Assembly: GCF_002211285.1 (NCBI RefSeq) | Contig: NZ_LOKX01000014.1 | Span: 34,270 to 98,269, forward strand | Origin: Rhizobium sp. R635 | GTDB lineage: Bacteria > Pseudomonadota > Alphaproteobacteria > Rhizobiales > Rhizobiaceae | Length of the DNA stretch: 64,000 bases | Direction: 5' to 3' | Shown: piece by piece, positions 8,327 to 18,426 of the stretch | Layout: the number at the start of each line of letters is the position of its first letter | How positions within the stretch are numbered: the first letter of the stretch is position 1 | Notes under the pieces: generated by a model | The model's input: only the letters and a program-made list of their open reading frames with translations | Told to the model about the DNA's origin: nothing | Databases searched by the model: none | Position numbers and translations under genes: made by a program

Positions 8327-8476
8327 GCCGGCAAATTGCCTGTCGGCGTCATGGAAGCGTTGTATTTGGAGGAAAAACGCGTATCCATGTCGCCATTCGA
8401 CAATCGGAGCGGCGCCCGAGCGCGCATTTTCCTCACAGCCTCGCTGAAGCCAGTTCTCTCTTGAAGGAAGGACCCC

Positions 8477-9226
8477 ATGAAGATTCTCGTCCCAGTCAAA
8501 CGGGTTGTCGACTACAACGTGAAGATCCGGGTGAAGCCGGATGGCACGGGTGTCGAGCTTGCCAATGTGAAGATGTCGATGAACCCGTTCGACGAGATCT
8601 CGGTGGAAGAAGCTCTGAGATTGAAGGAAGCCGGCAAGGCCGAGGAAGTGGTGGTCGTGTCGATCGGTCCTGCCAAGGCCGAGGAGACGCTGCGGACCGC
8701 ACTTGCCATGGGCGCCGACCGGGCGATCCTGGTCGAGACCGACGATGCCGTCGAGCCGCTCACTGTGGCCAAGATCCTGAAGGCGGTCGCCGATGCCGAA
8801 CAGCCGGGTTTGATCATCACAGGCAAGCAGGCGATCGACGACGACAGCAACCAGACCGGCCAGATGCTGGCAGCATTGCTCGGCACCGCCCAGGCGACCT
8901 TCGCCTCGAAGATCGAGATTGGTGACGGCAAGGCGACGGTGACACGCGAAGTCGACGGCGGCCTGCAGACGATCGAGATCAAGCTGCCGGCGGTGGTCAC
9001 CACCGATCTGCGTCTGAACGAACCGCGTTATGCCTCGCTGCCGAACATCATGAAGGCGAAGAAGAAGCCGCTCGACAAGAAGAGCCCGGCCGATTTCGGC
9101 GTCGATACGACACCGCGGCTGAAGGTGCTGAAGACCGAGGAGCCGTCTGGCCGCAAGGCCGGCGTCAAGGTCAAGTCGGTCGCCGAACTCGTCGACAAGC
9201 TCAAGAACGAAGCCGGCGTGCTCTAA
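8477..9226 (+). CDS. etfB: Electron transfer flavoprotein subunit beta
   Basis: The 249-aa beta subunit binds AMP in the ETF heterodimer. Recognisable blocks are [19 protein letters not shown] at the start, [15 protein letters not shown], and [16 protein letters not shown] near residue 115-130. ETF carries electrons from acyl-CoA dehydrogenases to ETF-ubiquinone oxidoreductase. The ATG has AAGGAAGGACCCC upstream. It is followed 20 bp later by etfA and preceded by a strong promoter with an operator-like palindrome. Confidence 0.97.
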   Translation: MKILVPVKRVVDYNVKIRVKPDGTGVELANVKMSMNPFDEISVEEALRLKEAGKAEEVVVVSIGPAKAEETLRTALAMGADRAILVETDDAVEPLTVAKILKAVADAEQPGLIITGKQAIDDDSNQTGQMLAALLGTAQATFASKIEIGDGKATVTREVDGGLQTIEIKLPAVVTTDLRLNEPRYASLPNIMKAKKKPLDKKSPADFGVDTTPRLKVLKTEEPSGRKAGVKVKSVAELVDKLKNEAGVL

Positions 9227-9246
9227 GGTTCGAAAGGAATATCACC

Positions 9247-10176
9247 ATGACCATTCTTCTTCTGGCCGATCATGACAATGCCAGCCTTTCCGACCAGACC
9301 GCCAAGGCGCTGACGGCTGCAAGCCAGATCGGCGGCGATATCCACATTCTCGTTGCCGGCAAGGGCGCCAAGGCTGCGGCCGATGCGGCGTCAAAACTCT
9401 CCGGCGTCTCGAAGGTGCTGCTCGCCGAAAGCGACGAACTTGCCAACAATCTGGCCGAACCGCTTTCCGACCTGATCGTTTCGCTGGCCGGTTCCTACGA
9501 CACGATTCTCTCGGCCGCGACTTCGGTCGGCAAGACGGTGCTGCCGCGAGTGGCCGCTCTTCTCGACGTCGCCCAGGTCTCGGAGATCATCGAGGTCGTT
9601 TCATCCGATACCTTCAAGCGTCCGATCTATGCCGGCAATGCCATCCAGACGGTACAGGCAAGCGATACCAAGAAGGTCATCACCGTGCGCACCGCTTCCT
9701 TCGCCTCCGCTGGTGAAGGCGGATCTGCCTCCGTCGAAGCAATCCCGGCTGTCTCCGATCCCGGCCTGTCGCGTTTCGTCTCCGATGCGCTGTCGGCCTC
9801 GGAACGTCCGGAACTGACCTCGGCGAAGATCATCATCTCGGGCGGCCGGGCGCTCGGTTCTGCCGAGAAGTTCAAGGAAGTCATCCTGCCGGTTGCCGAC
9901 AAGCTCGGCGCCGCGGTCGGTGCAAGCCGTGCCGCCGTCGATGCCGGCTATGCGCCGAACGACTGGCAGGTCGGCCAGACCGGCAAGGTGGTCGCGCCCG
10001 ATCTCTATATCGCCGCCGGCATTTCCGGGGCGATCCAGCATCTGGCCGGCATGAAGGACAGTAAGGTGATCGTCGCCATCAACAAGGACGAGGAGGCGCC
10101 GATCTTCCAGGTCGCCGACTACGGCCTCGTCGCCGATCTCTTCGACGCACTGCCGGAATTGCAAAAGGCGCTCTGA
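9247..10176 (+). CDS. etfA: Electron transfer flavoprotein subunit alpha
   Basis: The 309-aa alpha subunit binds FAD. The N-terminal alpha/beta domain is followed by the conserved FAD domain from about residue 190 ([12 protein letters not shown]) through [23 protein letters not shown] to [18 protein letters not shown]. It forms the ETF dimer with EtfB, encoded immediately upstream. The downstream hydroxybutyryl-CoA dehydrogenase, 138 bp later, fits a fatty-acid or acyl-CoA oxidation context. Confidence 0.97.
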   Translation: MTILLLADHDNASLSDQTAKALTAASQIGGDIHILVAGKGAKAAADAASKLSGVSKVLLAESDELANNLAEPLSDLIVSLAGSYDTILSAATSVGKTVLPRVAALLDVAQVSEIIEVVSSDTFKRPIYAGNAIQTVQASDTKKVITVRTASFASAGEGGSASVEAIPAVSDPGLSRFVSDALSASERPELTSAKIIISGGRALGSAEKFKEVILPVADKLGAAVGASRAAVDAGYAPNDWQVGQTGKVVAPDLYIAAGISGAIQHLAGMKDSKVIVAINKDEEAPIFQVADYGLVADLFDALPELQKAL

Positions 10177-10314
10177 GCGGGCTCCATGCTTTTCTTTCGC
10201 ACTTGCGAATGACTGGAAAATTGTCTTTTATCTGCTGCCGGGCGATCTTTCGTCCGGCAGTAATGCTAAAATAATGCGGCAACGCGGGGGCGGCTGCCGA
10301 GCGGGGGTTTGGAG

Positions 10315-11196
10315 ATGAGTGCGGTGTTGAAGAATATCGGGATTATCGGTGCCGGCCAGATGGGCTGCGGCATCGCGCATGTTTCGGCCGCCGCAGGTTA
10401 CAGGGTTCACATCTACGATCTCTCGCAGGACCGCATCGAATCCGGCCTCGCCACCATCAACGGCAATCTCGCCCGCCTGGTGACGAACGGCAAGATGACC
10501 GACGAGGAACGCAAATCGACCTTGTCGCGCATATCAGGCTCCGCCGACGTCAACGATCTCGCCCCCTCCGATCTCGTCATCGAAGCCGCCACCGAGGACG
10601 AAAGCGTCAAGCGCAAGATTTATACCCAGGTCTGCCCCGTGCTGAAGCCGGAGGCGCTGCTTGCCACCAACACCTCTTCCCTTTCCATCACCCGGCTTGC
10701 CGCGGCCACCGACCGCCCCGAACGTTTCATGGGCATACACTTCATGAACCCGGTTCCGGTGATGAAGCTGGTCGAACTCGTGCGCGGCATCGCGACCGAT
10801 GAGAAGACTTTCTCCGCCGCCAAGGAATTCGTCGGCACGCTGGAAAAGACCATCACTGTCGCCGAGGATTTCCCCGCCTTCATCGTCAACCGTATCCTGC
10901 TGCCGATGATCAACGAAGCGATCTACACGCTTTACGAAGGCGTCGGCACGGTCGATGCCATCGACACGGCGATGAAGCTCGGTGCCAACCACCCGATGGG
11001 ACCGCTTCAGCTTGCCGATTTCATCGGTCTCGACACCTGTCTCTCGATCATGCAGGTGCTGCATGACGGTCTGGCGGACTCGAAATATCGCCCCTGCCCG
11101 CTGCTGGTGAAATATGTCGAAGCCGGCTGGCTCGGACGCAAGTCCGGCCGCGGCTTCTATGACTATCGCGGCGAAGTGCCGGTTCCGACGCGCTAA
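10315..11196 (+). CDS. 3-hydroxybutyryl-CoA dehydrogenase
   Basis: A 293-aa single-function 3-hydroxyacyl-CoA dehydrogenase. The NAD-binding Rossmann motif is GIIGAGQMGCGIA (residues 7-19). The catalytic His-Glu region is GIHFMNPVPVMKLVE, and the C-terminal dimer domain follows from residue 185. It oxidises or forms 3-hydroxybutyryl-CoA with NAD(P), linking to polyhydroxybutyrate and butyrate metabolism. The ATG at 10315 is taken; a TTG two codons earlier has the better-spaced GGGGG sequence. A stem-loop at 10235-10260 (CTGCCGG..CCGGCAG) lies in its leader. Confidence 0.93.
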   Translation: MSAVLKNIGIIGAGQMGCGIAHVSAAAGYRVHIYDLSQDRIESGLATINGNLARLVTNGKMTDEERKSTLSRISGSADVNDLAPSDLVIEAATEDESVKRKIYTQVCPVLKPEALLATNTSSLSITRLAAATDRPERFMGIHFMNPVPVMKLVELVRGIATDEKTFSAAKEFVGTLEKTITVAEDFPAFIVNRILLPMINEAIYTLYEGVGTVDAIDTAMKLGANHPMGPLQLADFIGLDTCLSIMQVLHDGLADSKYRPCPLLVKYVEAGWLGRKSGRGFYDYRGEVPVPTR

Positions 11197-11274
11197 CGCA
11201 CGTCATCGCCTAAAAAGGCGAATGGAACAAACGCCGGCGAAATGCTTTCCTTGCCGTGAACGGGAGGAAACGCC

Positions 11275-11367
11275 ATGTCGACCGAAACACCCATGTTCCT
11301 GCTGCAATGCTGCGTCCTGATTGGAATCGCGGGCGTCTTCCTCATAAGGGGAGATGGGGACTCCTGA
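11275..11367 (+). CDS. Small membrane protein, 30 aa
   Basis: A short frame, MSTETPMFLLQ..., runs from the ATG at 11275 to the TGA at 11365. It is preceded by a near-consensus ribosome-binding site, GGGAGGAAA, with 4-nt spacing. The product is one hydrophobic helix (about residues 7-24) followed by a charged IRGDGDS tail. It lies between the hydroxybutyryl-CoA dehydrogenase gene and the convergent tlpA gene. No family is recognised. The strong start signal and membrane-helix composition support translation; length alone would not. Confidence 0.55.
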   Translation: MSTETPMFLLQCCVLIGIAGVFLIRGDGDS

Positions 11368-11376
11368 GCGATATCC

Positions 11377-12039
11377 TTACGATCCGATCGCACCCTTGAT
11401 CAGCGCCTTGGCATCTTCGCTGTCCCAGGCGGCGGGGCCGTTCATGGCGGAGATCAGGCATCCCTTGTCGTCGAGCAACAGCGTTACCGGCAGACCGAAG
11501 GCGAGGCCTTCCTTCTTCAGGCTGTTGAAGACGCCGATCGTGTTGTCGCGGTAGAGCTGCAGCGCGTCGACGCCGGTCTCGGCGAGGAAAGTCTTCGGCT
11601 TTTCGTCGTCGCCGCTGTCGATATTGACGGTTACGACCTGAAACTTTTCACCGCCCATCTCCTTTTCCAGCGCGTTCAGCGCCGGCATTTCCTCGCGGCA
11701 GGGAACGCACCATGTCGCCCAGAGATTGAGAAGCACGGTCTTGCCGGCGAAATGATCGAGCGCCATCGGCTTACCATCAGCTCCGTTGAAGGAAACCGCG
11801 GTCAGCTTGCGCGGCTCATTGGCGGCAACCATGGCGGCAACCTGCCCCTTCATCAGCGGCGTCAGATTGGCGGCGCGCTCCTTGGCCAGCGAGCATTCGG
11901 CCGAAGCCGTATTGCCGGCACCATTGCCAATCCCCGTCTCCTTCACGTATACCGCTGCCGCACCGGCAACGACGCCTGCGACGGCGGCGATTGCGATCAG
12001 TTTTACGGACGGCAGGCCGAAAGGTTTTTTCGTCGTCAT
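11377..12039 (-). CDS. tlpA: TlpA-type membrane-anchored thiol:disulfide oxidoreductase
   Basis: A 220-aa protein with one N-terminal membrane anchor (residues 11-32) and a periplasmic thioredoxin fold with active site WCVPC (C111/C114), followed by the cis-Pro loop GLPVT. TlpA proteins reduce cytochrome oxidase copper sites or act in cytochrome c maturation. The start is MTTKKPFG at 12039, with TGGAGAATGA upstream. It is divergent from argH with 26 bp between the starts, a pairing common in rhizobia. Confidence 0.92.
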   Translation of the reverse strand: MTTKKPFGLPSVKLIAIAAVAGVVAGAAAVYVKETGIGNGAGNTASAECSLAKERAANLTPLMKGQVAAMVAANEPRKLTAVSFNGADGKPMALDHFAGKTVLLNLWATWCVPCREEMPALNALEKEMGGEKFQVVTVNIDSGDDEKPKTFLAETGVDALQLYRDNTIGVFNSLKKEGLAFGLPVTLLLDDKGCLISAMNGPAAWDSEDAKALIKGAIGS

Positions 12040-12065
12040 TTCATTCTCCAGGACGGGCATCTTCC

Positions 12066-13469
12066 ATGGCCGAGAGCAACACGGACACCAAATCCTCCAA
12101 CCAGATGTGGGGTGGGCGCTTCGCCTCCGGCCCGGACGCGATCATGGAGGAGATAAATGCCTCGATCGGTTTCGACAAGAAGCTATTCGCGCAGGATATC
12201 CGCGGTTCGATCGCCCATGCGACGATGCTTGCCCATCAGGGCATCATTTCTTCAGACGATAAGGACAAGATCGTTCACGGGCTAAACACGATCCTGTCAG
12301 AAATCGAAAGCGGCAATTTCGAATTCTCCCGCCAGCTCGAAGACATCCACATGAATGTCGAAGCGCGCCTGGCGACGCTGATCGGCCCGGCAGCCGGACG
12401 GCTGCACACCGCCCGCTCGCGCAACGATCAGGTGGCGCTCGATTTCCGCCTCTGGGTGAAGGAAGAACTGCAGAAGACCGAACAGATGCTGACCGGCCTG
12501 ATCGCGGCCTTCCTCGACCGCGCCGAGGAACATGCCGAAAGCGTCATGCCGGGCTTCACCCATCTGCAGACCGCCCAGCCCGTCACCTTCGGCCATCACT
12601 GCATGGCCTATGTCGAAATGTTCGGCCGCGACCGCTCGCGCGTGCGCCATGCCATCGAGCACCTGGACGAAAGCCCGATCGGTGCTGCCGCCCTTGCCGG
12701 CACCGGCTATCCGATCGACCGCCACATGACGGCCAAGGCTCTCGGCTTCCGTGAGCCGACCCGCAATTCCATCGACACGGTCTCCGACCGCGACTTCGCC
12801 ATCGAATTTCTGTCGATCGCCGCGATTACGGGCATGCATCTGTCGCGCCTGGCCGAGGAGATCGTCATCTGGTCGACCCCCCAATTCGGCTTCGTGCGTC
12901 TCTCCGACGCCTTCTCCACAGGCTCCTCGATCATGCCGCAGAAGAAGAACCCTGATGCGGCCGAGCTGGTGCGCGCCAAGACCGGCCGCATCAACGGCTC
13001 GCTGGTGGCACTGCTGACGATCATGAAGGGCCTGCCGCTCGCCTATTCCAAGGACATGCAGGAAGACAAGGAACAGGTCTTCGACGCCGCAGAGAGCCTG
13101 GAACTCGCGATCGCCGCCATGACCGGCATGGTGCGCGACTTGACCGTCAACACCGCGCGCATGAAGGCTGCGGCCGGCTCCGGCTATTCGACGGCGACCG
13201 ACCTTGCCGACTGGCTGGTGCGCGAAGCGGGCCTGCCCTTCCGCGATGCCCATCACGTGACCGGCCGCGCCGTGGCGCTTGCCGAAAGCAAGGGCTGCGA
13301 TCTTGCCGAGCTGCCGCTCTCCGATCTGCAGGCGATCCATTCCGCGATCACCGACAAGGTTTACGACGTGCTGACGGTGGAGGCCTCCGTCGCCAGCCGC
13401 AAGAGCTTCGGCGGCACCGCCCCCTCCGAAGTGCGCAAGCAGATCGCCTTCTGGCGCGCCCGTAACTGA
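12066..13469 (+). CDS. argH: Argininosuccinate lyase
   Basis: 467 aa, the usual ArgH length. Superfamily signature [11 protein letters not shown] (about residues 288-298) with the catalytic serine loop, and the [16 protein letters not shown] block near 115. It cleaves argininosuccinate to arginine and fumarate, the last step of arginine synthesis. The ATG at 12066 begins MAESNTDTK; an upstream in-frame start at 11991 would lie inside the divergent tlpA coding region and is rejected. Confidence 0.97.
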   Translation: MAESNTDTKSSNQMWGGRFASGPDAIMEEINASIGFDKKLFAQDIRGSIAHATMLAHQGIISSDDKDKIVHGLNTILSEIESGNFEFSRQLEDIHMNVEARLATLIGPAAGRLHTARSRNDQVALDFRLWVKEELQKTEQMLTGLIAAFLDRAEEHAESVMPGFTHLQTAQPVTFGHHCMAYVEMFGRDRSRVRHAIEHLDESPIGAAALAGTGYPIDRHMTAKALGFREPTRNSIDTVSDRDFAIEFLSIAAITGMHLSRLAEEIVIWSTPQFGFVRLSDAFSTGSSIMPQKKNPDAAELVRAKTGRINGSLVALLTIMKGLPLAYSKDMQEDKEQVFDAAESLELAIAAMTGMVRDLTVNTARMKAAAGSGYSTATDLADWLVREAGLPFRDAHHVTGRAVALAESKGCDLAELPLSDLQAIHSAITDKVYDVLTVEASVASRKSFGGTAPSEVRKQIAFWRARN

Positions 13470-13618
13470 CAAATTGCGGGCGGGTGAGCCCGCCTCACCC
13501 TTCCCGCCGACGCGGGAGGACCGCCCAACAATCAGGGTGCACAAGGCGGATAAACTTCGCTATGAAGATGCCCATCGTTCGAAATGAAGTCAGTCATACG
13601 CCGCACAAGAGGATATCC

Positions 13619-13813
13619 ATGCAGAAGAGCTTGCCGCACCTCATCCGCCTAACGGCGGTGCTCGCCGTCATCGGCCTTGCCGTTGCCGGATGCGGGCGCA
13701 AGGGCGATCTCGATCCGCCGAGTGCTGCGGCAACGAAGGAAGGCGACGTTTCCAAACCGACGAAACAGCCCGGAACCGTCGACAAGCCCTTCCTTCTCGA
13801 TCCCCTTCTTTAA
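13619..13813 (+). CDS. lptM: LptM-like small lipoprotein
   Basis: A 64-aa lipoprotein: signal helix, lipobox VAGC (Cys25) and directly after it CGRKGDLDPP, the LptM/YifL motif. LptM stabilises the LptDE lipopolysaccharide export complex in enterobacteria. The ATG at 13619 has AAGAGGA upstream. The gene is wedged between argH and lysA, as in many alphaproteobacteria, and lysA begins 11 bp after its stop. Confidence 0.85.
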   Translation: MQKSLPHLIRLTAVLAVIGLAVAGCGRKGDLDPPSAAATKEGDVSKPTKQPGTVDKPFLLDPLL

Positions 13814-13824
13814 GGCATGAGCCC

Positions 13825-15093
13825 GTGAACCATTTCGAGTACCGCGACGGCATCCTTCACGCCGAGAATGTCCCCGTTCCCGAGATCGCCAAGGCGGTCG
13901 GCACGCCTTTCTACGTCTATTCCACGGCGACGCTGGAACGCCATTACCGCGTCTTCTCGGAAGCCTTCGCCGATGTCGACTCCATGGTCTGCTACGCGAT
14001 GAAGGCGAATTCGAACCAGGCGGTACTGAAGACGCTCGGCCGCCTCGGCGCCGGCATCGACGTCGTCTCGGAAGGCGAACTGCGCCGCGCGCTCGCCGCC
14101 GGCATTCCGGCAAGCCGCATCATGTTTTCGGGCGTCGGCAAGACGCCGCAGGAAATGGATTTCGCGCTCGAGGCCGGCATCTACTGCTTCAACGTCGAAT
14201 CCGAGCCTGAGCTCGAGATCCTCAACCAGCGCGCCGTCAACGCGGGCAAGAAAGCTCCGGTCTCCTTCCGCATCAATCCGGATGTCGACGCGAAGACGCA
14301 TTCGAAGATTTCGACCGGCAAGAAGGAAAACAAGTTCGGCATCTCCTGGGAACGCGCCCGCGCCATCTATGCCCATGCCGCCAAGCTGCCGGGCATCGAA
14401 GCCACCGGCATCGACATGCATATCGGCAGCCAGATCACCGAGCTGCAGCCCTTCGACGACGCCTTCAAGCTGTTGCGCGATCTCGTCGCGACGCTGCGGG
14501 CCGACGGCCACACCATCCATCACGTCGATATCGGCGGCGGCCTCGGCGTTCCCTATAAGGACGACAACAATCCGCCGCCGCTGCCGGATGCCTATGCGGC
14601 GATCGTCAAGAACCAGCTGCGCGGCCTGGATTGCAAGATCGTCACCGAGCCCGGCCGCCTGATCGTCGGCAATGCCGGCATCCTGGTGACCGAAGTGCTC
14701 TACGTGAAGGACGGCGGCGAGAAGACCTTCGTCATCGTCGACGGCGCGATGAACGATCTCATCCGCCCGACCCTCTACGAGGCCTATCACGAGATCCGCC
14801 CGGTGACGATTTCGGCGGCCAACGCCCCGCGCATCCGTGCGGACGTGGTCGGCCCCGTTTGCGAGACCGGCGATTACCTGGCGCTCGACCGCGAGATGGC
14901 GATGCCGAAGCCCGGCGATCTGATGGCCGTCAGCACCGCCGGCGCCTATGGCGCGGTGCAGGCCGGCACTTATAACAGCCGCCTGCTGGTGCCCGAGGTT
15001 CTGGTCAAGGGCAGCGATTTCCATGTGATTCGCCCGCGCAGGACCTATGCCGAACTGATCGGTCTCGACTCGGTTCCGGCTTGGCTCGACTGA
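13825..15093 (+). CDS. lysA: Diaminopimelate decarboxylase
   Basis: 422 aa, the usual size. PLP lysine K60 in CYAMKANSN; HIGSQ near residue 198; the GGGLGVPY phosphate-binding loop; EPGR near 275; and the second-subunit cysteine motif CETGDYLA. It converts meso-diaminopimelate to lysine. The GTG start at 13825 (NHFEYRDG...) is preferred because it directly follows the lptM stop with AAGG upstream, and because homologues start at this point. An open extension to 13690 overlaps lptM. Confidence 0.96.
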   Translation: MNHFEYRDGILHAENVPVPEIAKAVGTPFYVYSTATLERHYRVFSEAFADVDSMVCYAMKANSNQAVLKTLGRLGAGIDVVSEGELRRALAAGIPASRIMFSGVGKTPQEMDFALEAGIYCFNVESEPELEILNQRAVNAGKKAPVSFRINPDVDAKTHSKISTGKKENKFGISWERARAIYAHAAKLPGIEATGIDMHIGSQITELQPFDDAFKLLRDLVATLRADGHTIHHVDIGGGLGVPYKDDNNPPPLPDAYAAIVKNQLRGLDCKIVTEPGRLIVGNAGILVTEVLYVKDGGEKTFVIVDGAMNDLIRPTLYEAYHEIRPVTISAANAPRIRADVVGPVCETGDYLALDREMAMPKPGDLMAVSTAGAYGAVQAGTYNSRLLVPEVLVKGSDFHVIRPRRTYAELIGLDSVPAWLD

Positions 15094-15259
15094 CAAAGCC
15101 ATCACTTTTTGGCGAACGAACGTGAAAAGCCGGTATTGCCGGCCGCTCGCCCTCGCCTTCGCCATAAAGAGTGTTATCCTTGTCAATCATGAGCGTATTG
15201 CCCTGCAATCGCCGGAAGCGCCCTCTGTACCAGAACGCCAGATCGCGGAGACCGGACCG

Positions 15260-17914
15260 ATGACAAGCCCCTCGAGGCAGAAGAAAGGTGCATTTGCGCT
15301 CCGCCCCTCGCTTGCCCGGCTGGTAACGACGAAACGCCTGCTGGCGCGCATCGTGCTCTTTTTCGAGCAGTTGCTGCCGCCGCTGATGCCTGTTTTCTCC
15401 GTCGTTGCTTTCTATCTCTCCGCCTCCTGGTTCGGCATCTTCCGCAGCGTGCCGGACTGGCTTCGCATCCTGCTGCTGATCGCCTTCGCCGCCGCCTTCC
15501 TCGTCTCGCTCGTCCCCTTCCGCCATCTGCGCTGGCCGAAAACCGCCGAAGCCGACCGTATGCTGGAAGAGCGCAACGGCCTGCCGCACCAGCCGGTTAC
15601 CGTCCAGGAAGACGACCCGGCCTTCGATACGCCCTTTGCCCGCGCGCTCTGGCGCGAGCACCAGGCGCGCATGGCCGAGAAGATCGCGGCACTCGATGCC
15701 GGCATGCCGAGGCCTGACATCGCCGCCCATGACCGCTTCGCTCTTCGCGCCATTCCCGCGCTGCTGCTCGTCACCGCTTTCGGCTACTCCCTGTCGATCA
15801 ACGGCGGCTCGCTTGGTGATGCGTTGCAGTCAGCTCCCGAGCAGGTGACGGTCGATCCGGCGGTGCGCATCGATGCCTGGGTGACGCCGCCCCCCTATAC
15901 CGGCCGTGCGCCCGTCTATCTCACCGCTGACGGCAGCGAGCAGGCACCGATCGGCATTCCGCAATTTTCAGGCCTCACCGTGCGCGTCAGCGGCGGAAAG
16001 ACGGCCGAAAAAGTGGTCTTCCGCAAGGCGAACGGCGAGGCGCAGGATATATCAGTGCAGGCGGACACGAAACCGCAGCAGGCGGCAGCGCCGACAGTCG
16101 AGCAGCCGGCGGCGGGCGCACCTGCCAATAATGCCCTCGTCGCGCAGACGCATGTGATGAAGCTTGAGGAAAACGGCGCACTCGAAGTCAACGGCCGCCG
16201 CTGGAGCTTCGAGGTACTGCCCGATAAGGCGCCTGAGATCGCCTTCGACAGCATGCCGAAGCCGAGCATCAACGGCGCGCTGGAAATCGGTTTCACCGTC
16301 AAGGACGACTACGGCGTCCAGGAAGCCCATGCGGAGATCGTTCCTCTGGAAAGCGATCCGGCGGCGACGCCGCTCTATCCGCTGCCGGAATACCGGCTGG
16401 ATATCCCGCGCCGCAACGCCCGTGATGCCAAGGGCGTGACCAGCCGGAACCTGACCGAACATCCGCTTGCCGGCAAGCGCGTGCGCATCACCCTCGTCGC
16501 CAAGGATGCCGCCGGCCAGACCGGCCGCAGCCCGCCCTATGAAATGATATTGCCCTCGCGGCCCTTCAACGAGCCGCTTGCCGCAGCCGTCGCCGAGGAA
16601 CGGCAGGTTTTCGCGCTCGATACACGCAAGATGCCGCAGGCGATCGCGCTGAACGAGGCGCTGACCATCCGTCCCGAGGAGACGATCCCCAAGCTCACCA
16701 ACTACCTGCTGCTGGAATCGGCCTTGGCGCGCATGAAGCTCGCAAAGGGCGAGGACGCGCTGAAGGATACGGCCCAGTATCTCTGGGAGATTGCGCTTGG
16801 CATGGAGGACGGCGATCTTTCGCTCGCCGAGCGCAAGCTGCGTGAAGCCCAGCAGAAGCTTGCCGACGCGTTGAACCGAAACGCGCCCGACGAGGAGATC
16901 AAGAAGCTGATGGACGAACTGCGCAAGGCGATGCAGGAGTACCTGACCGAGCTCGCCCAGCGCATGCAAAACGCGCCGATGATGCAGCCGAACCAGAATG
17001 CGCAGAACATCCTGCGCCAGCAGGATCTGGAAAGGATGATGGACCAGATCGAAAATCTCGCCCGCTCCGGCAATCGCGACGCGGCCCAGCAGATGCTCTC
17101 GGAATTGCAGCGTATGATGAACAACCTGCAGGCGGGCCGCCCGCAGCGGGGTCAGCAGGGCCAGGAGAACAGCGAAGCCCGCAAGCAGATCGACAAGCTC
17201 GGCGAGATCCTGCGCGACCAGCAGAAGCTGATGGAAGAGACCTTCCGCCTCGATCAGCAGCTCAAGGACCGCATGCAGCGCGGCGAATCCGATATGGGCG
17301 AAAACGATCCGCTGCTCGACGAGATGACGCCGGGAGAGAACGGCGAGCCGCAGGACCAGCAGCAAGGGCAGCAGCGCCAGGGCGAGCAACCCTCCGACCA
17401 GATGACGGCTGAGCAGCTCAGGGAAGCGCTGAAGCAGTTGCGCGCCCAGCAGGATGCGCTCGGCAAGCAACTCGGCGAATTGCAGAAGAAACTCGGCGAA
17501 ATGGGCATGAAGCCCGGCCCGGGCTTCGGCCAGGCCCGGCGTGAGATGGACGGCGCCGGCCGCGAGCTCGGCCAGGGCCGCGGCGACACGGCCGTCGAGA
17601 ACCAGGGCCGCGCGCTGGAAGCCCTTCGCCAGGGCGCCCGCGACATGATGAACCAGATGATGCAGGCGCAACGCGGCCAGCAGGGACAAGGCCCGGGCGG
17701 GCAGGTGGGCCAAGGCGACCAGACCGGTCGCGACCCGCTCGGCCGGCTGCGGCGGACCACGGGGCCGCTCGAAGACGACGGCGTCAAGGTGCCCGATGAA
17801 ATCGACGTTCAGCGCGCGCGCGAAATCCTCGATGCGATCCGCGAGAAGCTCGGCAACAATCCGCCGCAGGAAATGGAACGGCGGTATCTCGAACGGCTCC
17901 TGGACATCCAGTAG
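15260..17914 (+). CDS. TIGR02302 family long Gln-rich membrane protein
   Basis: 884 aa from the ATG at 15260 (MTSPSRQKKG; GCGGAG upstream). Two membrane helices lie near residues 35-80 and one near 165. A large periplasmic region follows, becoming strongly Gln/Met/Arg-rich and coiled-coil-like from about residue 560 onward (for example QQGQQRQGEQPSDQ). This matches the alphaproteobacterial TIGR02302/DUF4175 family, whose members are about 850 residues with the same layout. Function unknown. It is convergent with cpdR. An open frame upstream of 15260 extends to 15122 but has no conserved start. Confidence 0.88.
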   Translation: MTSPSRQKKGAFALRPSLARLVTTKRLLARIVLFFEQLLPPLMPVFSVVAFYLSASWFGIFRSVPDWLRILLLIAFAAAFLVSLVPFRHLRWPKTAEADRMLEERNGLPHQPVTVQEDDPAFDTPFARALWREHQARMAEKIAALDAGMPRPDIAAHDRFALRAIPALLLVTAFGYSLSINGGSLGDALQSAPEQVTVDPAVRIDAWVTPPPYTGRAPVYLTADGSEQAPIGIPQFSGLTVRVSGGKTAEKVVFRKANGEAQDISVQADTKPQQAAAPTVEQPAAGAPANNALVAQTHVMKLEENGALEVNGRRWSFEVLPDKAPEIAFDSMPKPSINGALEIGFTVKDDYGVQEAHAEIVPLESDPAATPLYPLPEYRLDIPRRNARDAKGVTSRNLTEHPLAGKRVRITLVAKDAAGQTGRSPPYEMILPSRPFNEPLAAAVAEERQVFALDTRKMPQAIALNEALTIRPEETIPKLTNYLLLESALARMKLAKGEDALKDTAQYLWEIALGMEDGDLSLAERKLREAQQKLADALNRNAPDEEIKKLMDELRKAMQEYLTELAQRMQNAPMMQPNQNAQNILRQQDLERMMDQIENLARSGNRDAAQQMLSELQRMMNNLQAGRPQRGQQGQENSEARKQIDKLGEILRDQQKLMEETFRLDQQLKDRMQRGESDMGENDPLLDEMTPGENGEPQDQQQGQQRQGEQPSDQMTAEQLREALKQLRAQQDALGKQLGELQKKLGEMGMKPGPGFGQARREMDGAGRELGQGRGDTAVENQGRALEALRQGARDMMNQMMQAQRGQQGQGPGGQVGQGDQTGRDPLGRLRRTTGPLEDDGVKVPDEIDVQRAREILDAIREKLGNNPPQEMERRYLERLLDIQ

Positions 17915-17949
17915 GCCTCGTACCGCCGTGCAGTGGTGAGAGCGTTGCT

Positions 17950-18309
17950 TTAAGCGACGAGCGCGCGGGCGACAGCCTTGCGTATATCGGGAAGCGCGAA
18001 TGGCTTGGCGACGACGTCGATGATTTTTTCTGCCAGATCGTCGGCCCGCTCGCGCTGTTCGGCATAGCCGGTCATCAGCAGGATCTTCAGGCTCGGGAAA
18101 GCGTCTTTTGCCTGATGGGCGAGCTCGATGCCGTCCATCACGGGCATACGGATATCCGAAAGCAGGAGATCGTAGACCCCGTCCTTCAGCTTCTCCAGCC
18201 CCTCGGCGCCGTCGGCCGCTTCATCGGTCTCATGACCGTCGAGCCGCAAGGCCCGGGCTACGAAAGACCGCAGGGAGTCCTCGTCTTCCGTAATCAGAAT
18301 TCTTGCCAT
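17950..18309 (-). CDS. cpdR: Single-domain response regulator CpdR
   Basis: A 119-aa receiver domain with no output domain. Acidic pocket E8/D9, phospho-acceptor D52 (LLSDIRMP), the conserved Thr in LLMTGYA and Lys in VVAKPF. CpdR is dephosphorylated to recruit ClpXP and promote cell-cycle protein degradation (CtrA pathway) in Caulobacter and Sinorhizobium. Assignment to CpdR rather than another small receiver rests on overall sequence and position next to TIGR02302 and hpt, and is not certain. Confidence 0.85.
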   Translation of the reverse strand: MARILITEDEDSLRSFVARALRLDGHETDEAADGAEGLEKLKDGVYDLLLSDIRMPVMDGIELAHQAKDAFPSLKILLMTGYAEQRERADDLAEKIIDVVAKPFALPDIRKAVARALVA

Positions 18310-18426
18310 ATGTGCATTGCTCCGTCTTCAGCCCCGCGACGGAAATCACCAGACTTTCCTTTTCGATCGGTAAAGATGACGAAGCGATGGACGGGATGGT
18401 TAACAACCCGTCTTGATCACCAATGG

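Noticed and set aside
12297..13544. Long antisense open frame opposite argH
   Set aside because: Typical of GC-rich coding DNA; argH is certain, the antisense translation is low-complexity (Ala/Gly/His/Arg/Asp) and has no domain.
13810..15186. Long antisense open frame opposite lysA
   Set aside because: Same reason; lysA active-site motifs are present on the plus strand.
16052..17713. Long antisense open frame opposite the Gln-rich gene
   Set aside because: It is the mirror of the Gln codons (Leu-rich) and has no start signal or family.
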